Shown: in pieces, positions 37,810 through 48,200 of the stretch | How positions within the stretch are numbered: the stretch's first letter is position 1 | Layout: every line of letters begins with the position of its first letter | Assembly: GCF_003012935.1 (NCBI RefSeq) | Contig: NZ_PUDR01000003.1 | Location: 186,001-250,000 of the forward strand | Length of the DNA: 64,000 bases | DNA from: Pannonibacter carbonis | GTDB taxonomy: Bacteria; Pseudomonadota; Alphaproteobacteria; Rhizobiales; Stappiaceae | Direction of reading: 5' to 3' | The notes under the pieces: generated by a model | Database searches by the model: none | What the model was told of the DNA's origin: nothing | Seen by the model: only the letters and a program-made list of their open reading frames with translations | Translations under genes and position numbers: made by a program

Positions 37810-40017
37810 TCAGCCGTTGACGCGCGTCACGCTGGACACATTCGGCTTGGTGCGGAGCTGGTTGATGATGCGGTTGAGATGTTTAAGATCCCATACCTCA
37901 AGATCGATAATCATCTGGTGAAAATCGGCAACTTTGCGGACCATCTTGAGATTGTCGATGTTGCCGCCGTTTTCGCCGATGACCTGGGCGATGGCCGCCA
38001 GCGATCCGGGTTCGTTGAGCGCCGAAACACTGATCCGGGCCGGGAAGCGTTCCGGATTGTCGATGTCGATGTCCCAGCGCACATCGACCCACAGGTCGCT
38101 CTGGTCATCGAATTCCTTCAGCGCAGGGGACTGGATCGGGTAGATCGTCAGGCCCTCCGCCGGCGTCAGGATGCCGACGATTCGGTCGCCGGGTACGGCT
38201 CCGCCATTGGGCGCGAAATTGACCGGGATATCACCGGCAAGGCCCCGGATCGGCAGGGCATCGCCGTCGGTGCCGGTGACCGTCGGGATGCGGAACTTGA
38301 GGCCCTGACCCTTTTCCAGATCGAACCAGCCTTCGCCCGGCTCGGGCCGGATGATGCCGGCGCGCTCGTCCTGGTAGTCGGGATGGACCGACTTGACCAC
38401 CTGCTGCGCGCTGATCTCGCCGCGGCCGACGGCGGCCAGGAGATCAGCGATGCTGTCCTGACTGAGCAGGCCGAGGACGCCCTCCAGCAGGCCTTCGGAA
38501 TAGGGCTTGTCGGCGCGGGTAAAGGCGCGCTGCAGGATATGCTCGCCAAGGGCACCGTATTGCTTGCGCACGGACTCGCGCGTCGCCCGGCGGATCGCGG
38601 CCTTGGCCTTGCCGGTGACGGCAATGGATTCCCAGGCCGGTGGCGGCGTCTGCGCCTGCGAGCGCACGATCTCCACCTCGTCGCCGTTCCTGAGTTCGGT
38701 GACCAGCGGCATGATCTTGCCGTTCAGCTTGCAGCCGACACAGGTGTTGCCGATGCTGGTGTGCACGGCATAGGCAAAGTCGATGGGCGTTGCCCCGCGC
38801 GGCAGGGCGATCAGGCGGCCCTTCGGCGTGAAGCAGAACACCTGGTCGTGGAACAGCTCGAGCTTGGTGTTCTCCAGGAACTCTTCCGGCGTATCGCCTT
38901 GCGACAGCAGGTCGATGGTGCGCCGCAGCCAGTCATAGGCGCGGCTTTCCTCGGTGTGACGGGCAATATTGCGCCCGCCGGTCTCGCCGTCCTTGTAGAG
39001 CGCATGGGCGGCAATGCCGTATTCGGCGACGCGGTCCATGATCTGGGTCCGGATCTGCAACTCGATGCGCTGGCGGCGCGGGCCGACGATGGTGGTGTGG
39101 ATCGAGCGATAGTCGTTCTGCTTCGGCGTCGAGATGTAATCCTTGAACCGGCCCGGCACGGTGGACCAGGTGGTGTGGATGACGCCGAGCACCCGGTAGC
39201 AGGCCTCGGTGGTGCCGACAATGACGCGGAAACCGTAGATGTCGGAGAGCTGCTCGAAGCCGAGCGACTTCTGCTGCATCTTGCGGAAGATCGAGTAGGG
39301 GCGCTTCTCGCGGCCCTTGACCTGCGCCGCGATGCCGCGTTCGGCGATGCGGGCGGTGAGGGTTTCCTCGATGTCGGTGATCAGCCCGTCATTGCGCTCG
39401 CGCAGGCTGGCGAGCCGCTCGGCCAGGGTGGCATAGGCGTCCGGATTGAGGGTGCGGAAGGACAGGTCTTCCAGTTCCTCGCGCATGTCCTGCATGCCCA
39501 TGCGCCCGGCCAGCGGGGCATAGATCTCCATCGTCTCTTCGGCAATGCGCGCCCGCTTGTGCTCGGGCATGTGCTCGAGGGTGCGCATGTTGTGGAGGCG
39601 GTCGGCGAGCTTGACCAGCAAAACGCGGACGTCGTCGACGATGGCGAGCAGCAGCTTGCGGAAATTCTCGGCCTGCTTGGCCTTCTGGGTCTGCAGGTCG
39701 AGGCGCTTGATCTTGGTCAGGCCCTCGACGAGCTTACCGATCTCCTCGCCAAAGATCGTGTCGATCTCGGCCCGGGTGGCATCGGTGTCCTCGATGGTGT
39801 CATGCAGGAGCGCGACGGCGATGGTCGCGTCATCCAGCCGCAACTCTGTCAGGATGGCGGCGACTTCGAGCGGATGGGAGAAATAGGGATCGCCCGAGGC
39901 ACGGGTCTGCGACCCGTGCTTGCGCATGGCATAGACATAGGCCTTGTTGAGCAGGGCCTCGTCCGCACTGGGATTGTAACGGGTAACCCGTTCAACGAGC
40001 TCGTATTGACGCATCAT
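37810..40017 (-). CDS. rsh: Bifunctional (p)ppGpp synthetase/hydrolase (Rel/SpoT homologue)
   Basis: A 735-residue stringent-response enzyme. The HD hydrolase domain is intact (SHPLEVAAIL, ALLHDTIEDT, KLADRLHNMRTLEHM), as is the synthetase domain (DIYGFRVIVGTTEACYRVLG, RFKDYISTPKQNDYRSIHTT, and the Glu of ELQIRTQIMD), followed by TGS (VFCFTPKGRLIALPRGATPI) and a C-terminal ACT domain. Both activities are therefore predicted. ATG-ATG at 40017/40014 leaves a one-residue start ambiguity. Co-oriented with rpoZ, as in other proteobacteria. Confidence 0.96.
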   Translation of the reverse strand: MMRQYELVERVTRYNPSADEALLNKAYVYAMRKHGSQTRASGDPYFSHPLEVAAILTELRLDDATIAVALLHDTIEDTDATRAEIDTIFGEEIGKLVEGLTKIKRLDLQTQKAKQAENFRKLLLAIVDDVRVLLVKLADRLHNMRTLEHMPEHKRARIAEETMEIYAPLAGRMGMQDMREELEDLSFRTLNPDAYATLAERLASLRERNDGLITDIEETLTARIAERGIAAQVKGREKRPYSIFRKMQQKSLGFEQLSDIYGFRVIVGTTEACYRVLGVIHTTWSTVPGRFKDYISTPKQNDYRSIHTTIVGPRRQRIELQIRTQIMDRVAEYGIAAHALYKDGETGGRNIARHTEESRAYDWLRRTIDLLSQGDTPEEFLENTKLELFHDQVFCFTPKGRLIALPRGATPIDFAYAVHTSIGNTCVGCKLNGKIMPLVTELRNGDEVEIVRSQAQTPPPAWESIAVTGKAKAAIRRATRESVRKQYGALGEHILQRAFTRADKPYSEGLLEGVLGLLSQDSIADLLAAVGRGEISAQQVVKSVHPDYQDERAGIIRPEPGEGWFDLEKGQGLKFRIPTVTGTDGDALPIRGLAGDIPVNFAPNGGAVPGDRIVGILTPAEGLTIYPIQSPALKEFDDQSDLWVDVRWDIDIDNPERFPARISVSALNEPGSLAAIAQVIGENGGNIDNLKMVRKVADFHQMIIDLEVWDLKHLNRIINQLRTKPNVSSVTRVNG

Positions 40018-40092
40018 GGCCGGGCCGCATCATGCCGACTGAACACAGGACGGCATGGCGCGCCGGTTCCCCGACACGCGCTGCCAACGACC

Positions 40093-40491
40093 TTAAATGT
40101 CGTCCGAACGCTCCGGCGGGACAAGCCCTTCGAGGCCGCGCAGAAGATCTTCTTCCGACATGCGGTCGAATTCGACGCTGGAATCGTCAACGGCGTTGAT
40201 CTGGGTGCCGCCGGACTGGCTGGAGGGAACCATCGGCACGGCGCCCGGCTCCGGCTCATCCACTTCCACATACTTCTGCAGCGAGTGGATCAGGTCTTCC
40301 TTCAGGTCTTCCGGGCTGACTGTCTCGTCAGCGATTTCGCGCAGGGCGACGACCGGGTTCTTGTCGTTGTCGCGGTCAATGGTCAGCGGTGCGCCGCTGG
40401 AAATCATCCGGGCGCGATGCGCTGCAATCAGAACCAGCTCGAACCGGTTATCGACCTTGTCGATGCAATCCTCGACGGTAACGCGCGCCAT
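40093..40491 (-). CDS. rpoZ: RNA polymerase omega subunit
   Basis: A 132-residue subunit helping beta' folding and ppGpp sensing. The start ATG 40491 gives [20 protein letters not shown], the invariant opening; [20 protein letters not shown] and the following [17 protein letters not shown] match the family. The acidic C-terminal extension beyond residue ~75 is usual in Rhizobiales. The in-frame extension to 40623 is not conserved and is excluded. Confidence 0.95.
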   Translation of the reverse strand: MARVTVEDCIDKVDNRFELVLIAAHRARMISSGAPLTIDRDNDKNPVVALREIADETVSPEDLKEDLIHSLQKYVEVDEPEPGAVPMVPSSQSGGTQINAVDDSSVEFDRMSEEDLLRGLEGLVPPERSDDI

Positions 40492-40858
40492 AGGATGTCT
40501 CCATGTTGTCAGAATTTGAGTCATCAGCGTATACGGCGAACCGTAACGTCGTGCAAGCCTTCGCGCTGCAACAGGTTTCGTGCCCCGAATATATCGTGAA
40601 GAACACGATTTCACTGGGGGCACACGTCAATCTTTACGATTGCGGCACCTGCATTCGATGTAGTACCTCAAGCAGTGTGGTCGTGGAAATTGGGGCATTT
40701 TCATGGCTGGTCTGACCAAATTCGCAAAACAGGCGTTTCAAATTTCGGCAACCGATAGTAGTGTGCTTGGGGTGTGAACGGGATTGCCGCGCGAGCGGGC
40801 CAGTTTGTTTTGGTCACCACTGCTAAATAACAACGCCGAAAGCAAGGGCAGGGTCTCA
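40492..40858. promoter_or_regulatory. Divergent promoter region between rpoZ and the NYN-domain gene
   Basis: 367 bases, noticeably AT-richer than the flanks, with no convincing gene (an open frame at 40503-40715 has no family motif). It must hold the rpoZ-rsh promoter and the NYN gene promoter. An inverted repeat ATCGTG-N5-CACGAT at 40593-40609 is a possible operator. Confidence 0.45.
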
Positions 40859-41458
40859 ATGTTCGATTCTCGTGAAAAAATTGCTTTGTTTATTGATGGT
40901 GCAAATTTGTATTCAACCGCCAAGGCCATCGGCTTTGATATTGACTACAAGATGTTGCTGAAGGAATTTCAAGGTAAGGGGTACCTCCTCCGCGCCTATT
41001 ATTACACCGCGATCATCGAGGATCAGGAGTATTCGTCGATCCGCCCGCTGATCGACTGGCTCGACTACAACGGCTACAAGGTCGTCACGAAGCCTGTGAA
41101 GGAATTCATCGACAGCACCGGTCGCCGCAAGGTGAAGGGCAACATGGACATCGAGCTTGCGATTGACGCCATGCAGCTCGTCGACCATGTCGACCACATC
41201 GTGCTGTTCTCCGGCGATGGCGACTTCCGCTCGCTGGTCGAGGCGCTGCAGCGCAAGGGCCGCAAGGTCTCGGTGGTGTCCACCTTGCAGACCCAGCCGC
41301 CGATGATTGCCGACGACCTGCGCCGCCAGGCCGACCACTTCATCGATCTCGCCCATCTCGCCTCGCGCGTTGGCCGCGAGCCGGTCGAGCGGCCCGTGCG
41401 CATGCCGGATCGCGACCGGGAGCGCGAGCGCGCCATCGACGAGGATGACGATTATTGA
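40859..41458 (+). CDS. NYN domain protein, LabA/DUF88 type (putative PIN-like ribonuclease)
   Basis: A 199-residue protein of the LabA/DUF88 family with a PIN-like fold. Acidic residues expected to bind metal are Asp13 in LFIDGANLY, the Asp/Glu of GNMDIELAID and SGDGDF. ATG 40859 is chosen for MFDSREKIALFIDGAN; the upstream extension is AT-rich non-coding sequence. The last ~25 residues are a charged Arg/Asp/Glu tail. The stop overlaps the uracil-DNA glycosylase start (TGATG), suggesting coupled expression. RNA substrate unknown. Confidence 0.88.
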   Translation: MFDSREKIALFIDGANLYSTAKAIGFDIDYKMLLKEFQGKGYLLRAYYYTAIIEDQEYSSIRPLIDWLDYNGYKVVTKPVKEFIDSTGRRKVKGNMDIELAIDAMQLVDHVDHIVLFSGDGDFRSLVEALQRKGRKVSVVSTLQTQPPMIADDLRRQADHFIDLAHLASRVGREPVERPVRMPDRDRERERAIDEDDDY

Positions 41459-42114
41459 TGCCTGAGGCAGCCAGCGCGACGGAGCCGTCCCGCGACTGTC
41501 CGGATTGCCCGCGCCTTGTTGCCTTCCGCTTGGAGCATCGGGCGCGGTTTCCCGACTGGTTCAATGCGCCGGTGCCGAGTTTCACCTCGGATCGGCCCGT
41601 CCTGATGGTGGTCGGACTGGCGCCGGGGTTGCGCGGGGCCAACCGCACAGGCCGGCCCTTTACCGGCGACTATGCGGGTGACCTTCTCTACGAGACCATG
41701 ATCGACTTTGGCTTCGCGACAGGGTCCTATCAGGCCCGGCCGGATGACGGGTTGCAGCTGACCGGTGCGATGATCACCAACGCGGTGCGCTGCGTGCCGC
41801 CGGAGAACAAGCCGACCGGACCGGAAATCAACGCCTGCCGCCCGTATCTGGTGGCCACCCTTGAGGCCGCGACGAGTGTCCGCGCGGTGCTGGCCCTTGG
41901 CCGCATCGCCCATGACACGTTTCTGACGACCCTGGGATTGCCGCGCAGCCGCAATGCCTTTGCGCATGGTGCAAGGCATGACCTGAGCTATCGGGGACGG
42001 TCCCTGATGCTCTTCGACAGCTATCACTGCTCCCGCTACAACACCAACACTGGCCGTCTGACGCGCGAGATGTTCCGCAACGTCTTCACCTCCATTCAGG
42101 CCGCGCTGGGGTAA
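41458..42114 (+). CDS. Uracil-DNA glycosylase, family 5 (UDGb)
   Basis: A 218-residue iron-sulfur uracil-DNA glycosylase. Cys14 and Cys17 (CPDC), with the cysteines of NAVRCVPPENKPTGPEINAC, supply the 4Fe-4S ligands. Motif A is GLAPGLRGANRTGRPF and the late motif SYHCSRYNTNTGRLT matches the HPS-R-NTNTGR consensus of family 5, with Cys instead of Pro. It removes uracil and possibly other deaminated bases. Starts at ATG 41458 inside the stop region of the NYN gene. Confidence 0.88.
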   Translation: MPEAASATEPSRDCPDCPRLVAFRLEHRARFPDWFNAPVPSFTSDRPVLMVVGLAPGLRGANRTGRPFTGDYAGDLLYETMIDFGFATGSYQARPDDGLQLTGAMITNAVRCVPPENKPTGPEINACRPYLVATLEAATSVRAVLALGRIAHDTFLTTLGLPRSRNAFAHGARHDLSYRGRSLMLFDSYHCSRYNTNTGRLTREMFRNVFTSIQAALG

Positions 42115-42141
42115 GGGACAGCCAGGCCGTCCGTCCCTTTG

Positions 42142-42937
42142 TCGTCATGGCATGGCATCCATGCCGTTGCCTGTCAGAGTGGGTACAGCCTTTCGAGGGC
42201 GTGTGTCTGTGAGGCTGGCCGGGTGTTGAGGTCACGGCGTGGATGCCATGATCAAGTCATGGCATGACGAAGGAGAGGGGAGGGTGCGGCGCTTCGTTTT
42301 GGGCCTCGCCGGTCCCATCAGCAGCAGCCAACACACGCGTTTCCCTTTCCATCGTCGTCATGCCATGGCTCGACCATGGCATCCATGCCGTTGGCTGTCC
42401 ACGCGGTACACCCTGTCGAGGGCGTGTGTCTGTGAGGCCGGCCGGGTGCTGAGGTCACGGCATGGATGCCATGATCAAGTCATGGCATGACGAAGGAGAG
42501 GGGAGGCGCGGCGCTTCGTTTTGGGCCTCGTCGCATAGCGTCTGCAACCAACACACGCGTTCCCCTTTCCATCGTCGTCATGCCATGGCTCGACCATGGC
42601 ATCCATGCCGTTGCCTGTCAGAGTGGGTACAGCCTTTCGAGGGCGTGTGTCTGTGAGGCTGGCCGGGCTGTGAGGTCACGGCGAGGATGCCATGATCAAG
42701 TCATGGCATGACGAAGGAGAGGGGAGGCGCGGCGCTTCGTTTTGGGCTTCGCCGGTCCCATCAGCAGCAGCCAACACACGCGTTTCCCTTTCCATCGTCG
42801 TCATGCCATGGCTCGACCATGGCATCCATGCCGTTGCCTGTCAGAGTTGGTATAGCCTTTCGAGGGCGTGTGTCTGTGAAGCTGGCCGGGTGCTGAGGTC
42901 ACGGCATGGATGCCATGATCAAGTCATGGCATGACGA
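42142..42937. repeat. Four-unit tandem array of a palindromic element (type 4)
   Basis: Four direct units begin near 42142, 42355, 42575 and 42798 (periods 213, 220 and 223 bp). Each unit is an element of about 135-140 bp with inverted ends around CGTCATGCCATGGC and its complement, plus a spacer of about 80 bp containing the word GGCGCTTCGTTTTGGGC. Unit 1 lacks about 10 bp of the left arm. Spacer changes between units (for example after 42530) show the copies have diverged. Small open frames in the units are repeats of each other and have no ribosome site or family motif. A single copy of the element is at 50734-50871. Confidence 0.88.
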
Positions 42938-42950
42938 AGACCGTGAACGT

Positions 42951-43712
42951 TCAAGGCGTGGCGCCGGATTCCACCAGTGACCAGCCTTCCGGGCCCAGAT
43001 GCTCCTGCGGCTGGAAGCGGGCCTTGTAGGCCATCTTGTCGGAGCCATCGACCCAGTAACCGAGATAGACATAGGGCAAGCCCAGCTTGCGGGCGCGTTC
43101 GATGTGGTCGAGGATCATGAAGGTGCCGATGCTGAGGTCCTGCCGGTCCGGATCGTAGAACGAATAGACCATCGACAGTCCGTCAGCGAGGCGGTCACTG
43201 AGGGCGACCGCGACGAGCGGGCCCGTGCCGCGGCGGGTCAGGAAACTGTCCGGCCCCCGGCGGCGGTATTCCACCACCATCGTGTCGACGTGGGTGTCCT
43301 CGATCATCATGGCATAGTCGAGCACGGTCATCTCGGACATGCCGCCATTCTCGTGCCGGGCCTGAAGATAGGTTCGGAACAGATCGTATTGTTCGGAGGA
43401 CGGGGAGGGCGGCATCTCGGCGCCGATCAGGTCGCTGCCGGTCTTCCAGGTGCGCCGGAACGAGCGGGTCCAGGTAAAATCGGCAACACGCACGCGAACG
43501 GATACGCAGGCGCGGCACATTTCGCAGGCTGGCCGGTAGGCGATGTTCTGGCTGCGGCGGAAACCGCCCTGGGTAAGGACATCGTTGAGCGAGGACGCCT
43601 GATGACCGACGAGGTGGGTGAATACCTTCCTCTCCTGGCGCCCGGGCAGATATGGGCAAGGCGCGGGGGCGGTCAGATAGAACTGCGGATGGTCAATCGG
43701 GTGACGGGTCAC
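42951..43712 (-). CDS. bpt: Aspartate/glutamate leucyltransferase (N-end rule)
   Basis: A 253-residue enzyme transferring leucine from Leu-tRNA to N-terminal Asp or Glu, marking proteins for ClpS-ClpAP. The opening [20 protein letters not shown] and the Cys cluster Cys63/Cys66/Cys69 in [11 protein letters not shown] belong to the ATE N-domain; [20 protein letters not shown] is the C-domain signature. The start is GTG 43712. Its stop lies 13 bp from the tandem repeat array. Confidence 0.93.
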   Translation of the reverse strand: MTRHPIDHPQFYLTAPAPCPYLPGRQERKVFTHLVGHQASSLNDVLTQGGFRRSQNIAYRPACEMCRACVSVRVRVADFTWTRSFRRTWKTGSDLIGAEMPPSPSSEQYDLFRTYLQARHENGGMSEMTVLDYAMMIEDTHVDTMVVEYRRRGPDSFLTRRGTGPLVAVALSDRLADGLSMVYSFYDPDRQDLSIGTFMILDHIERARKLGLPYVYLGYWVDGSDKMAYKARFQPQEHLGPEGWSLVESGATP

Positions 43713-43919
43713 GACCGCTATTCAGCTCCTGCTGCGTCCTTTCGTCTCTCTAATACGAGGCCGTCGCAGCTAGGACGTCAACAAAAGAATGCGGCATCCA
43801 TGCCAGTAAGCTGGCAAAGCTGGGGAGCAATTGTAACCGAGTGGCGTCAGATGCCCGGCGCGGCGCGCCGGGTCAAGGATCGGAGGTGGTGTCGTCAAGT
43901 GTCGGGCTGCGCGTGCACG
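43713..43919. other. Gap between bpt and the RDD gene
   Basis: 207 bases with no supportable gene; probably holds the bpt promoter and leader. Confidence 0.3.
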
Positions 43920-44411
43920 TCACACGCGGTTGAGGGCCGAGCTGTTCATGACGACCGTGCCGAGAACAATGTCGTGCAACAGACGCTTGCGGTCACTGAA
44001 CAGGCTGATCAGCACCACCAGGGGCGTCAGCAGGGTGAAGGACAGCCAAAACAGGAGAACGTGCATGGCTGCGAGCAGCGCATAGGGCTTGGCGCCGTAC
44101 CACAGCCGCATCTCGATCCCCATGGCGCGCATGCCGGGCGTTGCCGCATTGGGACCGCCAAGGGTTACGGCTGTGTAGATGAGCGCCACCGCCTGCCACA
44201 GGAAGGCGTAGAAGAACCACGCCAGACCCAACGTGAAGATGCCGAGAAAGAACACCAGAATCCCGGCCACGAACGTGAAGAACGCGACCAGCAGCACGTC
44301 GATCAGAAACGCAAACACCCGCTTGCTGCGAATGCCGTCAAACAGGGCGGGATTGGCCATCGGATCGAACAGATCGCGCTTTGGCTGGTCATAACTGGCA
44401 TCGTAGGTCAT
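43920..44411 (-). CDS. RDD family membrane protein
   Basis: A 163-residue inner-membrane protein. RSKRVFAFLIDVLLVAFFTF contains the Arg-Asp pattern naming the family; further membrane segments are at about 50-75 and 115-140, with TPGMRAMGIEMRL between them and SDRKRLLHDIVLGTVVM near the end. Function unknown. ATG 44411 is chosen; longer frames upstream run into ilvA. Commonly found beside bpt and hemB in Rhizobiales. Confidence 0.87.
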   Translation of the reverse strand: MTYDASYDQPKRDLFDPMANPALFDGIRSKRVFAFLIDVLLVAFFTFVAGILVFFLGIFTLGLAWFFYAFLWQAVALIYTAVTLGGPNAATPGMRAMGIEMRLWYGAKPYALLAAMHVLLFWLSFTLLTPLVVLISLFSDRKRLLHDIVLGTVVMNSSALNRV

Positions 44412-44470
44412 CGGCGTCTCCTTGCGAGACTGATGTGGGAACCGGTCGTGCACTGTGCAATGGCGAAACC

Positions 44471-45700
44471 TCACGCCATCACTTCCGCCACATTCATGGG
44501 TCGTACCGGAAAACCGCGCGCTTCCAGGGCCGAGATGATCTTCTGGCCATGGGCTGCATCGAAGGTTTCGAAGGTGACGTCCAGCGTTGCGCCCTTGGCC
44601 GGCACGTTGAGGAACAACCGGTGGTGCGACACGTCCACCACATTGCCCTGCATCTTGCCGATCAGGGTGGTGATTTCGCCAAGCACCCCCGGCCGGTCGG
44701 GCGTGTCGATGCGGATGGCGAGAAGCTTGCCGTCGCGGGCGAGCTCGCGCACCACGATGGAGGAGACGAGGCGCGGGTCGATGTTGCCGCCGCACAGGAC
44801 AAGCCCGACCTTCCGGCCAGCAAAACGGGCGGGGTCGGTGAGAAGGGCGGCAAGGCCTGCGGCCCCGGCGCCTTCGGCCAGCGTCTTTTGCTGTGTCAGG
44901 AAAAGGTTGATCGCCCGCTCGATGGCGCTTTCCTCGGCAAGGATGATGTCATCGACAAGCTCGGCCACGACAGCCCGGGTGAGATCACCGACATCGCGCA
45001 CGGCGATGCCTTCGGCGATGGTCGGCCCGCCGCAGGTGACCGGCTCGTTGTTCAGCGCGCCCCACATGGCCGGATAAAGCCGGGTCTCGACACCGATGAC
45101 GGAGATTGACGGCTTCAGCCCCTTGGCCGCCACCGCCATGCCGGAGATCAGCCCGCCACCGCCCACCGGCACGACAAGGCAGTCAAGATCCGGATCCTCG
45201 GCCAGCATTTCCAGCGCGATGGTGCCCTGGCCGCGCATCACATGCGGATCGTCAAACGGGTGCACCCAGACGAAGCCATGCTCTTCCGACAGGCGTTGCG
45301 CCTCGGCCTTGGCCTCGACCAGCGTGTCACCGGACAGGACCACGGTGGCGCCATAGCCGCGCGTCGCTGTGATCTTCACGAAAGGCGTCGGCTCCGGCAT
45401 GACGATGGTCGCCGGGATGCCGAGACGCCCGGCATGATAGGCGACGGCCTGGGCATGGTTGCCGGCCGACATGGCAATGACGCCGCGGGCCCGTTCCTCC
45501 GCCGTCAGCGACAGCAGCTTCACCAGCGCGCCGCGCTCCTTGAAGGCGCCGGTGACCTGGAGGTTGTCATACTTGATGCTGACAATGGCGCCGGTCAGCG
45601 CCGACAGTTTCGGCGCCGGCAGGAAGGGGGTGCGCAGCACCGACCCGTCAATGAGACGGGCCGCATCCTGAACATCGGCAAGCGTGATCGGCAGGGGCAT
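44471..45700 (-). CDS. ilvA: Threonine ammonia-lyase (biosynthetic-type, with ACT-like C-domain)
   Basis: A 409-residue PLP enzyme converting threonine to 2-oxobutanoate and ammonia. The PLP lysine is Lys54 in VTGAFKERGA; the phosphate loop is VPVGGGGLISG. The C-terminal ~80 residues (LLAIRIDTPDRPGVLGEITT onward) form one ACT domain, matching the shorter 'catabolic-length with ACT' type. ATG 45700 is preferred to the TTG one codon upstream. Located 56 bp after hemB on the same strand. Confidence 0.92.
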   Translation of the reverse strand: MPLPITLADVQDAARLIDGSVLRTPFLPAPKLSALTGAIVSIKYDNLQVTGAFKERGALVKLLSLTAEERARGVIAMSAGNHAQAVAYHAGRLGIPATIVMPEPTPFVKITATRGYGATVVLSGDTLVEAKAEAQRLSEEHGFVWVHPFDDPHVMRGQGTIALEMLAEDPDLDCLVVPVGGGGLISGMAVAAKGLKPSISVIGVETRLYPAMWGALNNEPVTCGGPTIAEGIAVRDVGDLTRAVVAELVDDIILAEESAIERAINLFLTQQKTLAEGAGAAGLAALLTDPARFAGRKVGLVLCGGNIDPRLVSSIVVRELARDGKLLAIRIDTPDRPGVLGEITTLIGKMQGNVVDVSHHRLFLNVPAKGATLDVTFETFDAAHGQKIISALEARGFPVRPMNVAEVMA

Positions 45701-45756
45701 CAAGACCTCGGGGTCAGACTGGACGGATCTGGCCGGACCTGGCCAGTTGGCGCAGC

Positions 45757-46926
<1,170 letters not shown>

Positions 46927-46954
46927 TCAGCCGAATAGCCGATCGGCGCGCAAA

Positions 46955-46970
46955 TTGACGTTAACGTCAA
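46955..46970. promoter_or_regulatory. Palindromic operator candidate of the valine catabolic operon
   Basis: TTGACGTTAACGTCAA is a perfect 16-bp palindrome 77 bp upstream of the acyl-CoA dehydrogenase start. Its ACGTNNACGT core is similar in form to sites described for MerR-family LiuR regulators of branched-chain amino acid catabolism in proteobacteria; that match is from memory. It also overlaps a possible TTGACG -35 box. Confidence 0.6.
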
Positions 46971-47047
46971 AAATAGCTACGAAAAACCAAGGCCGACGCT
47001 GCGGCGGCGCTCGCAGACAGCCACGGGCGGACCATTGGGAGGTGGCC

Positions 47048-48187
47048 ATGGATTTTAGCCTGACTGAGGACCAGCTGGCGTTTCAGGATCTGGCCGCAGG
47101 CTTTGCCCGCGACGAGATGGAGCCGCATGCCCGGGAGTGGGATGAAAAGTCCATCTTTCCGGTCGAGACCTTGCGCAAGGCGGCCGAGCTCGGCTTTGCC
47201 GGCATCTATGTGCGCGAGGAGGTCGGCGGTTCCGGCCTGACGCGGCTGGATGCGGCGCTGATCTTCGAGGAACTGGCCAAGGGCTGCACCTCGACGGCGG
47301 CCTATATCTCGATCCACAACATGGTCGGCTGGATGATCGACCGTTTCGGCTCGGACGAGCTGCGCCAGCGCTATGTGCCCGATCTTTGCACCATGGCGCG
47401 CTTTGGCAGCTACTGCCTCACCGAGCCGGGCTCGGGGTCGGATGCGGCCAGCCTCAGGACGCGGGCGGTGCGCGAGGGCGATCACTATGTCCTCAATGGC
47501 TCCAAGGCCTTCATCTCCGGGGGCGGCGCGGCGGACGTCTATATCGTCATGGCGCGGACGGGCGGCGAAGGGGCTGTGGGCGTCTCCTGCTTCGTCGTCG
47601 AGAAGGGCACGCCCGGCCTCAGCTTCGGCGCGCAGGAGATCAAGCTTGGCTGGAAGAGCCAGCCGACGGCGCAGGTGAACTTCTCCGACTGCCGCATTCC
47701 GGCTGGCAATCGCATCGGCGAGGAGGGCGAGGGCTTCAAGTTCGCCATGGCCGGCCTCGACGGCGGCCGCCTCAACATCGGTGCCTGTTCGCTGGGAGCG
47801 GCGCAGACCTGTCTCGACCGGGCGATCGCCTACATGAAGGAGCGCCGCCAGTTCGGCAAGGCGCTGACCGAGTTCCAGGCCCTGCAGTTCCGACTGGCCG
47901 ACATGGCAACGGAGCTGGAGGCCGCGCGGCTCTTGCTGCACAAGGCGGCGATTGCGGTCAACGACAAGGCACCGGGTGCGACGCGGCTGGCGGCGATGGC
48001 CAAGCGGCTCGCCACCGACACGGGCTTTGCCGTCGTCAACGAGGCGCTGCAGCTGCACGGCGGCTATGGCTACTTGCGCGACTATCCGATCGAGCGCTAC
48101 CTGCGCGACGTGCGGGTGCACCAGATCCTGGAAGGCACCAACGAAATCATGCGGGTGATCATCGCCCGCGACCTGCTGGGTCGCTGA
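47048..48187 (+). CDS. Isobutyryl-CoA dehydrogenase-like acyl-CoA dehydrogenase
   Basis: A 379-residue FAD-dependent acyl-CoA dehydrogenase. Segments are [37 protein letters not shown], the Arg-rich [20 protein letters not shown] and [20 protein letters not shown], with the catalytic Glu likely in LEGTNEIM. The next genes encode 3-hydroxyisobutyryl-CoA hydrolase and 3-hydroxyisobutyrate dehydrogenase, so isobutyryl-CoA from valine is the expected substrate. ATG 47048 has GGAGGTGG upstream. A palindromic operator candidate lies at 46955. Confidence 0.88.
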   Translation: MDFSLTEDQLAFQDLAAGFARDEMEPHAREWDEKSIFPVETLRKAAELGFAGIYVREEVGGSGLTRLDAALIFEELAKGCTSTAAYISIHNMVGWMIDRFGSDELRQRYVPDLCTMARFGSYCLTEPGSGSDAASLRTRAVREGDHYVLNGSKAFISGGGAADVYIVMARTGGEGAVGVSCFVVEKGTPGLSFGAQEIKLGWKSQPTAQVNFSDCRIPAGNRIGEEGEGFKFAMAGLDGGRLNIGACSLGAAQTCLDRAIAYMKERRQFGKALTEFQALQFRLADMATELEAARLLLHKAAIAVNDKAPGATRLAAMAKRLATDTGFAVVNEALQLHGGYGYLRDYPIERYLRDVRVHQILEGTNEIMRVIIARDLLGR

Positions 48188-48200
48188 GGGAGCGCTGGCC

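Noticed and set aside
37723-40599. A 958-codon plus-strand open frame opposite rsh and rpoZ
   Set aside because: It is the antisense of conserved rsh, pyrE 5' end and rpoZ; high GC content suppresses stops on the opposite strand and the translation shows no domain.
42239-42934. Several repeated small open frames in the tandem array
   Set aside because: They are copies of the same repeat sequence in two frames, without ribosome sites or family features.
42142-42937. CRISPR array
   Set aside because: The period is about 220 bp with palindromic arms and similar spacers; no short direct repeat with unique spacers and no cas genes.
42999-45077. A 692-codon plus-strand open frame
   Set aside because: It runs antisense through bpt, the RDD gene and ilvA, all of which have full family motifs on the minus strand.
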